Shown here: piece by piece, positions 1 to 11,430 of the stretch
Position numbering within the stretch: the first letter of the stretch is position 1
How the letters are laid out: the number at the start of each line of letters is the position of its first letter
DNA from: Alligator mississippiensis
Taxonomy: Eukaryota > Chordata > Crocodylia > Alligatoridae
DNA length: 64,000 bases
Direction: 5' to 3'
Assembly: GCF_030867095.1 (NCBI RefSeq)
Contig: NC_081833.1
Location: forward strand, 73,599,395 to 73,663,394
Position numbers and translations under genes: made by a program
Notes under the pieces: model-generated
Told to the model about the DNA's origin: nothing
The model's database searches: none
What the model saw: the letters and a program-made list of their open reading frames with translations, nothing else

Positions 1-247
1 CAAGGCTGAAATCAGTGCGGTGGAAGATAAGGGACCAGCGTCTCACAGGGTCAGAGGATGGGGGTACACAGAGCCAGCTTAGCTGACCAAGGCAGAAGAC
101 GTCCTCCCATGGGTGACCTTGAAGAAATGCAACAGCGACATCCCCGCCTTTTGGAAGGGAAAAAGGATCCCCGCTCCACCCAACTCAAACCAAGTTCATT
201 TTGCCGTTAAAAGAAAAACAGGTAGAAAGATTTAAAAAATAGAGTAC

Positions 248-253
248 TTTAAT
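248..253 (-). terminator. Distal IRF8 poly(A) signal ATTAAA
   Basis: ATTAAA on the minus strand, about 1,110 bases after the stop codon. It is the most distal plausible signal before sequence I cannot assign, with cleavage expected about 15-25 bases further left. Confidence 0.45.
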
Positions 254-830
254 TGTAAAAGGAAAAAAACAACCAAAAAACTTTTATAAATCAGGCATAA
301 AAATAAATATGCAGCCTAGTAGAAATTCACATGAGGGACTGCTTGGGGCTCTCAGCTGCAAAGCACGCACGTCAGACGTTGCAGAAATACACCTGCTCCA
401 ATTGCACAGAAAGCATGTTAGTCAGGATTTGCATATACCCATGCCCTGCCTAGCATGTACCCATCTCAAATGAGGAGCACATGCACTCCTGAGGTTAAAG
501 CCAACCTAGTAACATTTTGCCACAAACTTTAAAATGAACATTATTTTGCATATCGTATGTATACATAAAACTCTCTTTGGCTAGGAACATTTTTTTTTTT
601 TTTAAATCAGAGTTTCCTATATTCAATAGTTTTATACTGGATGTAAAGGGGTTGTTTCCAAATTGCAAAGTACTCATAGACAAAAACTCCTCCATAGTCA
701 AAAACAAACGGGTCTTCAGGCGTCCAATCTTCGGCCGCTAACAACAGCATTTTAAACAGGTTTGCACTGTCCATCGCCCTCAACGGGATCGCAACCTCTA
801 CGGGGTTGCTTTGATCCTGGAGATTTCCAT

Positions 831-836
831 TTTATT
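831..836 (-). terminator. Proximal IRF8 poly(A) signal AATAAA
   Basis: A canonical AATAAA on the minus strand about 530 bases after the stop. It is an alternative 3' end candidate, as is a second AATAAA at 1187-1192. Confidence 0.4.
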
Positions 837-1364
837 TGAGGTTCTCTCAACCTGTATTTTTTTTTTTTTTTTTTTTTTTTAAAGAGAGGGGCAAAACCTC
901 AGCAAATGCAAACCATCCTAGCTCAGCTGATCCTAACAAAGCTAAGATCTACTGCTAGATGTGTGGGGTGCCAGAAGGTGACCGGAAAAAGTCCCAGCGG
1001 TACTGCGATTTCTACTGAAGACATCCAAGGTCCCGCCTTCTGCTGATCCTGGATGCAGACAAAGCACAGCATAAAAAAGCACGAGGTTGTGTGTACAAAA
1101 GCCAAGGATCAGCAGGCAAACCTTTCCAGAATGGACGGGTCGCGCCTAGCCCTTTTGCTAACAAATGAACCTTTTGCATCGCTGGGTTTATTGGAACGTC
1201 TCGGCCATGAACCGCACCAAAAAATAAACAATAAAAATACAAAATGAATGTCTCTGGGCTTCTTGATCCACTGCTGAAAAGCTTTCCAAAGATTAGTCAG
1301 TGCCGGGACCAGAAAGGACTTATTCTAACCCTGACACTTAAAAAAACCAAATCCCCAAAACCGC

Positions 1365-1541
1365 TCAGACAGCGATTTGTTGATTTTCTCGGAAGAGCGG
1401 CCTTTGATGCGGCCCGCAGATATCTTGGAAGATCCGGAACATTTGCTCATGCTGCGGATCGTCCACGACTGGAAACATCGGGCCGCTGCTGTAAGATTTT
1501 CCTCCTTCTTCCACCAGCTGCCTAACAAACACCTGTTCCAC
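1365..1541 (-). CDS. IRF8: IRF8 exon 9, coding part with stop codon
   Basis: After the acceptor TTCTGCCATAG the frame reads VEQVFVRQL, MFRIFQDICGPHQ and FRENQQIAV, then TGA at 1365-1367. It encodes 58 residues. Longer open frames across this stretch in other frames are shadows. Confidence 0.96.
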   Translation of the reverse strand: MEQVFVRQLVEEGGKSYSSGPMFPVVDDPQHEQMFRIFQDICGPHQRPLFRENQQIAV

Positions 1542-4500
1542 CTATGGCAGAAGAAAAGACCACCAAGATGCTTAAATAAAATGAGAGAACTTAGAGCAGC
1601 GATTCTCAACCGGGGTATGGGGGCTTTTGAAAGGTGCCACAAGGCTTGGGCTTGTCCCTGCCTGGACAATTCCTGACCCCCTATCAACCAGCCCCTATGC
1701 AAGGAGGTATGCATTGCCATAAGTAAATTCATCTTTTAAATTGGATGCCACTCGACTCACAAGAGTTATGGAGGGGGCCGTGCGTCCTGCGAGGGCAGTC
1801 TCAAGTCCAAAATGATTGAGAACCACTGGTTCAGAGTCTCTGATTCCTTTCGCTCCCGATTACCTTGCCAGCTGAGCTAGCTATTAATGGTTTAACCAAT
1901 ACAACTGCTACGGTAAAGCCAATGCGTGCGGTATAGCGCATCAGTGCTACAAGCGAGAGGTTGGTTACAAAAGGCACAGGTAGAGAGGTACCAGTGGGCC
2001 AGGAAAACCTTCACGAGAGGAACTGGGAAAAGGAGGAAGGATGCTCTTATGGAGGAGACACTGGCCTACAACTCAATGATCTTGAGCAAGTCACTAAATC
2101 CCCTTATGCCTCAGCTGCCCTTCTCTGGCCACGAGCAGACATAAAATACCCCAGCATGATTTACACTGGTTTGTAAGTCGGGATCAAGACTGGACAGGCA
2201 TGCAGCCATGCCGGGGTGGCTCACACAGGATGGGGCTGTTACTATACCGCACCATTAGGTGAGCAAGTATTTGCCTTCAGCAAACTGCTACCCTGGGATG
2301 AACACGGACAAAACCTAGTGGCATTTATTTATTGCATTTATCCAGCTCTTTCAAGGGAAATAAAGGTCATTCTCCAGCAGATGGACCAAGTCCCCTAGGT
2401 CAGGGGTCTGTGCTGTCTGCCACTACACGCGGATGTAAGCTGTGTGCCTGCCCCTGCTCTTGGTCTGCCTTGCCTATTTAAATGCTACGCACTTCAAAGA
2501 GGGGAGTGTCTCTCTATGACTGCTGCAGCAATGCTGAGACCACCAGCAAGCAATAAGCCCCACATGGCTGCCTTTTGGAGCATGCCTGGGCATACGCCCA
2601 GGATCTCAGCTGTGCTCTTGAGAGCACTGTTGGGTATGCCTGACCCAGCTCAAACTCCTGCCACACAATATAAGTAGGTGCAGCTTATTTCAAGGCAGTC
2701 CTGGGATCACTGGAGATCAAGTGCCAAGCAGAACGGAAGCTTAATTTTGGTTGGAGATGCCGGTCACTGCTTTAGCAGCACCAAGAACTGGGGTGTTTTT
2801 ACTTGATGACTCCCAAAGATGAGAAAGCAAAGATATTTGTCATTTAAAAACTTTGGAAGCCCTTTTAGAGCCAATACACTCGTCTGCCATTAAGTTTTTA
2901 ATTCGCCACCCAGAAGGTTTGCCACCATTCACTGCCCACACTTGCTTCCTCGCTTGAAACCATAACCCTGCTTGTGACAACTCAAGCGGTTCTAGTGATT
3001 TCTTTGTCAGCTTCATGAGAAGAAAGCTTACAGCTGAGGAATGAGGGGCAAGGTACAAGTACTGAACAAATGGCAATGACAGTGCAAGGTACAGGAAAGT
3101 AAAAAGGTAAAGGGGAGGAAAGATACGTTTCCTAGTCACGTGGGGTCAGATTGCTAAGCTGACAGCAAGGCTGCATGCCATTTTGCACTTCAATTAATAC
3201 GATTGCATATGCAATTTGGCTCGGCTTGGGTGCAAACGATTCAAATGGACAGCCTGGATGGCTGTCTCCTTCGGCTTGTGTGGGCAAACAACTCTTTTGA
3301 ACATGCGGTTGCAGGACATACGCACACAAGTGGCATACAGCTCTGTGCTTCTGAGGTTTGACGGCTCTGGCCTTGAATGTTAGAAGCAAAAGAGACAGGG
3401 TAGGGGAGAGCGGCAGAGCCGAGCTGTGGGAGACAAAAGGGGGAAGGTCAGGTAGTAAACTTCCCCCACATCTAATCTTACCTGCACGAGGATGAGTTTA
3501 CAGCGCAGAGGCACTGCGTCCGGGAACTCTTCGCCAAAGCACAGCGTGACTTTGCTGTCGGGGAAGCGGCCTTGACTGCTGTAGAACTGCTGCAGCTCTG
3601 GGAGGAGAAACGCACGTGGTTGGAAAAGGATAGAAATGAATCACGGGAGCGTGTTGCACTTGCACACACAATGTAGCAGGTGCTGTAGGCCTCCAGCCAC
3701 CTGCAGCACGCATGTTGTCCACACCCATCCACTGGAGATTTTTAAATCTCAGTGCAGGGGCTCCTGGTCCAAGCCCACAAGGGCTTGTGGCAAGATGCAA
3801 GCTGGGCCATGTCAAGGATGAAGTTCAAGGGTGCCAAGCTGAAGTGCTTTGTCTGCATTTGTGTGTAGGAAAAGGCAAGAGTCCAGCTCCAATGTTTAAT
3901 ACTTCTCTCAGCCTAGCAAAGAGCACTCCCCCACCACACTTTTGGAAACCCTTTCAGGAGACAGATGGAGTTACAGGGGGGAGAAACGGGGCGGGGGTGT
4001 GATTTCAAATTGGGTATTATACTTTTTTATTTTTTTAAAGAGGATGACTAAGAAAAGCAAGAATAACTGCAGGTCCTGATCAGTAGCCACCTCAAGAAGG
4101 TCAGTAAGAGTTGCATTTCAATCCAGATGAGACCCTCCGACATGAGAGCACAGGTATTTCCTTGACCCCAGGGCATCTAGGCATGATCCTTCACCAGTAT
4201 AAAACCAACCCTACCCTCCGGTGCATCATGCAAATCATGCCAAATCACACAAGACGGCAGAAAACTACGGGGTATCTGGAGCCGTCACTGAAGCTGGGCA
4301 CTTTGAGGATGAACTCTACATAGCAAGCACCAGATCTTCATGTGACATAAACCTACATAGGTTAGCTGACCTCAAGATGATGGTCTGGTGGTCAGAGTAC
4401 TGCCTGGGACCTGAGATACTTGGGTTTCAAGATTGTGCTCTGCCACTGGTTCCCTGTGCGACCTCAGTCATGTCACTCAGCCTCCATTCCCCATCTGTAC

Positions 4501-7500
4501 AATGCAGCACTCTCACACCCTGCAGATAAATGCATTCAAGACTGCATCAAACCCAGGCGCTGTTCTAATGGAAAATGGAGCATTTAAACCCCTTCAACTA
4601 CAATGGACTTCACAAAAGACATGCAGGTTTCCACTAGCTGAAGACGGGACCCCACAGTGCAGGGGGCAGAGACATAAAGAGAGCGTGGTACCAACCTCGG
4701 ATGAACTGGTTGGTGTCGAATATCTTGACCACCTCGTCCCTCCCCAGCTTGTTGGGCCTGTCCTTGAAGAGCAGGTTGTTCCCGCTCCAAAAGACCCGGC
4801 CCTGGCACAGCCTCTTGATGAAGATGCCCTGCTTGTTGCTGTGCAAGAGGACGCCCCGTTCCAAGTGCCCAAAGAGCTTCCTCGTGATCTGCTTCTGGCG
4901 GTCGTTGGGGATGGCGTCAGCGGAAGGGAACCGGATGTGCTCCAGGCTGTCGGTGCAGACCTTCTCGCTGTGAGCCGGGGGCTGGCTGAGGGAGATCCGG
5001 CAGCCTTCGGGGTAGGAGGTTGTGGTGTGGCCAACCAGCTTCCCACCGTAGTAGAAGCTGATCACCATCTGACAGTAGGCTGTGGGGAGACACGCAGACA
5101 TGGCCTCTCAGCGGATGCACAGACAATCTCTCCATCGTGGCTGACAGCAACCCACGGCTGCACACAGGACAGAGCTACAAGAGCCCCGGATGTGCCAAGG
5201 ATGCAGCTACCAGCAGCCTTGGCTACTCTGTCGGCATCGTGGCTCTCCACCAGCTTGCTGGGGTGGGAACAAGCAGTGTTTTTAGAGAAAGAGAGCCTGC
5301 CGGTCTTACTGCCGTGAGCAGACCTCCTGAAGCATGTCTTTTTATTGCCATCAGTTCACGGGAGCTAGGACCCTTATGGTTTTATCAGCTGGTACTGGAC
5401 ATGCCATGTGTGACTATAGCATGGTCTCCAGCACATGTCCCCTTCCTGTCTCCAGGCTACAGACATCTAGGGTTTAGATTTGGGTAAACCATGTCAGCAA
5501 AGCAGCTTGCTCTATGGGACAACACCGGGTATGGCTGGGAAAGGTTCACCAGCACCATACCTTTGGGTGGGATCTGGCCAATGCCCTAGTATGTGGCTCT
5601 CTATCCTCTCTCTATGCTCACTGCCTCATGCTTTATGGCCTGTGTCCTCAGCTCCAAGGTGGGGGAGTGGTCCCATGATCACTGTGTGCCATAATGGCAG
5701 AGCTATCTAGGAGCACTGGGACTGGCATTTCATTGAGCTAGGAAGCATGTAGTGATGTACCTGAATTAACCTGGAGCTGCTCATAGTTTGAGTACCCGTT
5801 CATCAAGGGCACAGCTGCTAGAAGAGAAGAAACAAAAGTTACATCTGTGTATAGGGCTCTGGCACAAGTATGGTCTCGTTCCACAACCGCAGCCCACTCG
5901 TTTAGGTTCAGCGCAACCTCCTCACGCCAAACCCTCATCGTTATTCCTCCCGGGTGTCACCTTCAAATACACAGCCCTTGAGGGGTTTTGAAAGACTCTT
6001 GCCCATATCAAGGGCACAGTCAAGGTCAAGGGGTCCAGGATGTTACAGATCCCATGTTTCTCATGGGAATTTGAAGACCTCCCAGAGACATTGAGAGGCA
6101 GCTGGCATGCTAATAGGAGAGACCTGAGGATACTGAATCCAGAAAAGTTGGTCACAAAGTCCTAATGAACTATTAAAAATTGGAGGTTAGGGCCAATCAC
6201 TGCAAAAATAAAAATGTTTGCAGGAAGATTTATAATTTGATGTACAATCAGCTTCTTCCTCAGTTAGGAGCATATCTATAGGCAGCTGCTCAGAGATCGC
6301 ATGCATCTCTTGTCTGGCTCCGCAGCGGCTACTGAACCAAACTCCGTTCTATTAAAACATCACATTTATTGTTTCTTACAGGGATTAGATGGCTGCATCC
6401 ACCAGTCTGGTATGGGAGGGTTTCGGCAACTTTCTTGAGGTGGGGAAGGGCTTCTCTTTATTATTCCCAGGTATTCATCCACACACTGGGACTGAGGAAG
6501 AAAGAAAAATCATTAGATCTAGCTGGGATGATGTAGTTGAGATTAGTCCTGCTTGGACCAGGGGGTTGGATTACATGTGGCCTCCTGAGGTCCCCTCCAG
6601 ATCTCATATTCTGTGATTTTTATAATTATCTGGACAGCAAACCTGGAATGAGTTTTGCCATTTCAGGCAATCGGTGTTCATTTGCAACAGGTTATTTTCA
6701 AGATAACGAACGGTGGGAAAGGCTGTTATAATAAAGCAGCCAGGAGTCTGTGATGTCAGTGAACTCGCCTTTTTTGTGGCTGGTTAGAAATCTGGGCCTA
6801 GGGCTACATGGACAAGCCAAGAGACCAAGGGTCGGGCTTCTCCCAGATGAAACGCTGGAAGTGCCTGGGAAGCTGCGAGCAGCATTTGGCCCAGATCTAT
6901 ACCATCAGGAAGAGCAACAAGGACTACTGAGCTCTGGCCCAAGCTGAAATGCTTATACAAGGGAAGGCAAGGCAAAGAGTCAGTGATGTGACAAGCAGGT
7001 CTCACGGACGTCTGCATTATGTTATGGAAACAGATGTGACAAACGCATTTGCAATCCATCACTTGCCCACCTTGCAACACTGATTATCAGAACTTCGTTC
7101 TCCCATCTATCCCACCCCCCCCCAAAAAAGGCAAAAAAAATCCAGGGAGAAACTCTTTGCCATCAGCAGCCCTTCCAGCCAAGAAATCCCACCTCTCTCT
7201 TAGCCATAGCAATTCGTTACCTCTTTCATCAGGTCATCTACTATTGTGGAGGGACTGCAGTCCATGTCAGCGACTTCGTTCAAGCTGTTCCCATTCGCAA
7301 GGCCAATTTTGCCTGCAGAGAAATACAAGGATTCAGCACTTTACCTTATACAGCATCCTCGGAAAGAGCAGACTGCAAAAGCAAGCAGATGGCTCTGGAG
7401 ACCAACAAGGGTGCATATTTGCTAAAAGCAAGGAAAGCAACAGCAACAAAAAAAATTGTAGCCGTGGTGTCTTATTGCTCATTGTCCCATGTCAACCGCC

Positions 7501-10500
7501 CTGTTTATCATGTTACTTTAAATCACATGAGATCTGAGGCTGGTAGTTTTGACTCGGGGAAAATTCCCAGTGAAGTCAATGGGAGTTTTGGCAGGGCAAG
7601 GACAGTGGGGTCAAACCGACTGAGTTATAGGGACTTCAACAAGGCACTAGAAAGAAGCTAATTTTGCTGCAGCACAGTCCTTTTCTCAGCCATCTAAAGG
7701 AAATGGAGAGGGGATAAGGCTGCTTCTTCTTTTTTCTTTTTTATTTTTTTGCTCCTCCTGCCTAAGCACAGTTCAGTCTTGCCGCTGGGAACGTGCCGTG
7801 CAATTTGCATAATGCATGTAACAAGGGCACAGAAATGTAAGAGCCCCGAGGGTGAATGAAGGTGACAAAGCCCAGCAGGCTGGAGGCAGGTTTCCTGGCA
7901 ACTTGCATTTTGCATGCTTTTGCTTTTAACCATGCGCCCCTAACCACAGATGAAGATAAAATTAGCACAGCTAGCGCCAGACCGGACACCACTGCAACAA
8001 CTGCTCACTGCTGAACAATTGTGGCTATAATCATTGATTTTACTGAGAGGTAATGAGAGGGGGGTTTAATCCATTTGCACAGCGTGGGGCAATGCACCCT
8101 TTTGGGGGGAACAACGGCGGGGCCAGAATCACTGCTGCAACCTCAGTAAGGACAATTTTGAAGCACTGATTCCCACCGCCCCCCTAGAAACAGTGGTGCA
8201 TGTGAAAATAAGACCATGGTGTCTGTGCCTGACAGCTGGGAAGCCCCCTGAGCTTCCCCCCATGGAGATTTCCCCAGGTCCACCCATGTTGTGGCTCCAG
8301 CAGAGTCTGCTCTCCTGGGACTGGATCCACTAGAAGCCAAGGTCATCTGCGGGATCCCCCGTGAAGTGGTCTCCCAGCCACGCTATCCGGGCTTCTCTTG
8401 AAGCAGGGCAGTACGTCCCAATGCTAGGGAAAAAGTTAATGCAATGAGGCTGCATTAACTCTTATCCGGGATTCCCAGGTGGCTGCATTGCCCAAGAAGC
8501 AATGGTGCAGGGATGCATGGCTGGGAAGAGGCATGCAGAGAGCAGATCTAGCAGGAGTGGGAAGGGCTGCCCTAACACCTAGCACCTCGCTGGGACAGAC
8601 AGGCCCAGGCTGACCCGGCAGAGATTCGTGCTGGTGAGAGCTGAATGCTACAGGAAATGCAGCCTAAGATTTGCATGTAGGTCAAAGGCACCGGCTTTCA
8701 CTGCTGTTATTAGTCCAGGACTCGGTCCACCCCTTGGCTTTAATAGCCAGCCACAGCCTCCCCCTGCCGCTGACCCCTCGGAGGTACAAGGGCAGCTGCG
8801 GAGAAGTCGCGTCGCTCACTAGCACTTACATTTCTGTTCTTCCTCCGGGACGATGCGGTACACTTTGTACGGCTCCGAGATATCCAGCTGGGACCTGTCC
8901 GTCACCTCCTCGAAGTCCGGGCTCTTGTTCAAAGCGCAGCGGAGTCTGGTCTTCCAGGTGGCGGGCTCCGCTTTGTCACCTTCTTTAAACTTCCCTTTGA
9001 AAACAGCCCAGGCCTGGAACAAGGGGCAGAGAGAGCAAGGTCCACTGACAACTGGCGCTGTGACTCCGGAGCCAAATCTCATGCTCATAACTCACATTAC
9101 TCCATTTCCTAATGCCCTTGCTCATGGGGACACCACGGCCAGCTCCAGTTTGAGCCGCTTCAGCTATCTTAGATTACCTACCTGGCACCTGTCAACCCAC
9201 CTCCGAATCTTTACTTCACCTCGCACCATCCCTATCAGGTAGCAAAGTGCCCCAGCCTCCATTTTACAGGCAGGGGCTTGAGACACAGACCTGCTTGCCT
9301 GAGACATGCACAGCTCCTGTGATGGGGATGGGAACTGAACCCTCATCTCCTGGGTCCTAAGCAGGGTACCATCCTCTTGCCCCACAGAAGCCAAAGCAGA
9401 GGCTGAAGGATGGCAGCTGACAGCCCGGGGCCGATAAACATCTGGCCATAACCAGCATGCAGGAAGTTTTAACTTGCTTTCAGGTAAGATATGCAGGTAG
9501 GAAGGCAGGTTAGCACCCCGTGCACTGCCCAGGTCTCCTGCATGCAGCATCTTCTGCCATCAGGAAGCCCTATTTGAAATGCCTGGAGTCCACCTTCTCC
9601 AGCCACCTATTCCAAGGACAGTGTTGTCCAGACACTTCACCCACTCATAGGAGGCTGGATCTTGTGAGATGCACTAGAGCGGAGGCTATCTGTGTGCCAC
9701 AAGCACTGAAGCTGGCCCTGGGGCCCCAAGCTGGACAGACCATGCCTGCCCCCACGCCTCTCTGCATGGAAATCTACCCCGGGAAAGCGGTATGGGGAAG
9801 ACAGTCACTTCCCCGGCACTGTCCCACTTTGTCAGAAAGGTGCAGGACGGGGATCCCGGCTGGGGAGAGGCAGGCAGAACGAAGGAGGGCAAAAGTGGGA
9901 GTGCAGGGCATTCAAAGCCAGAGATAATCCAGCCCTCTGGAGCAATGCACTTGCAAGTGAGCCCTTGCAAAGAGGAAGCTGCAATAGGTTTCAAAAGAGT
10001 TTTCTAAAACAAAATGCGGCTCTTCCACTGAAAACCAGCCATTCTGGGCAAAAAGCCCACACAGGGCCACTGTTCCCATCACGCAGCATGCTCTGCCTTC
10101 CAGACTTGGCAGCAGCAATTAACTGAGGCCCCAAACGAGCCTTGCAAATGCTCTGATTTCAACGGGGAAGACTAGCGAGTGCAGCAGGAAGAGTTTTGCA
10201 TTGTCCCCCATGTCTGTCCTGACCCGGAGCTATTCTAAGCCCTCTTGCGCATGCTCAGTCAAAGCTGATTTCCAAAAATACGCTGGTGATCACCACAGCT
10301 AAGTTCAGCACAGGTGTCAGTGGTTGAGACCAGGGCCACAGTCTTCATATAACAGATGCACTGTGGTGCAGGGCTCACTTTTGGGGGAAAAAAGAGCATA
10401 AGGTCAAGTTCGTTTTAAAAAGCCACACCCCCAGAGAAGGCTGACATTTTATAGGCAGCCTTGGTGGTATCACAGTGTAATGAAAAAAAAATAAATCTAT

Positions 10501-11397
10501 ATTCAGGGATACTAAAGAATCAAAAGAATTACCTCAGCAACATAATCTGAATATATTGATTTGGAAAACAACCCAACTTGATCTCTTTGCAGGGGTTTAA
10601 ATGTGTCCAAAACCCATATTGAGACTTGACCGCAGTCATTTGCAGTGAGGATAGTTATGCACCTGCCTTAGTATCCGAAGGCGCTCTCACTTTCTGTGAA
10701 TAAATGTCTACAGTAAAAATAAATAGATCAAAAATTCTCAGAGACCAGGCCAATTTGTCACCAGTAAAAGGCAATGTCTGTACTTGAGCCCTTGGGAACA
10801 CACTTTAAAGTAGAAGTTATAAACCCTGGTAAAAAAGAGAGAGGCAGTAACTCATAGGGCCAAATTCTGCACATTTCTGCTGGCCGGAAGATTAGCACCA
10901 GTGTAACAGAGCAAGATTTGGCCCATTGCCCGTGACCCTGTGCTTTATTCTGGAGCCAGGACAGAATATGATATCATCTTGCCACACAAGCAAGTCCGGA
11001 AAAGCCATTTGGGGATGCTGGGAATTGTGTTGGAAGCAGCAGCAGGTTTAACAATCAAAGGCTTCAAGTGCCTTTTTATGAAAAAAAGAAAGAAAAAGCA
11101 CTTTCCACTCGGTTAATGTTCAACCTTCAGCTGCCCAGGAAAAAGCTCCTCTCTTTGAAGAAGAAAGTGTGACTCACCTTTTGTGGTGAGAGGGAGCTTT
11201 CTTTGAAAGGAGACTAGTTTAAGCACATGTACCAGTTTTAAGAATTCACCAAAACCTTGCTAATCCCGCTATAATTATGAGCCACAGCCAAGCATGGATA
11301 CGCGCAGGCCTAATCCTGGCAGCTACTGAGCACCTGCAACCCCTGAGAGAATCAATGAGTAAAGCTGCTTAGAAAACAAGGCTCTGTCTCTGTGGGA

Positions 11398-11430
<33 letters not shown>

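Larger units (their letters stand above)
230..1364 (-). other. IRF8: IRF8 3' untranslated region
   Basis: This is the region after the IRF8 stop. Three poly(A) signals of the minus strand are visible: AATAAA at 1187-1192, AATAAA at 831-836 and ATTAAA at 248-253. Using the last gives a UTR of about 1.1 kb. It includes two A-rich runs on the transcript strand (near 858-880 and 590-604) and several ATTTA pentamers. The 3' end is inferred from the signal, not from transcript data. Confidence 0.6.
1542..3481 (-). other. IRF8 intron 8
   Basis: GT-AG intron. It contains a short hAT-type element (1597-1828) and a weak MIR-like segment near 2040-2165. The rest shows nothing I can assign. Confidence 0.9.

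Noticed and set aside
4433-5317. 294-codon plus-strand open frame
   Set aside because: It is antisense to IRF8 exon 7, whose minus-strand translation is clearly conserved. The frame is a codon-bias shadow.
5761-5818. Use of the earlier AG (TTCTAG) as the IRF8 exon 6 acceptor
   Set aside because: It would add three bases to the exon; the TAGCAG acceptor gives the exact phase and the length expected from the human and chicken proteins.
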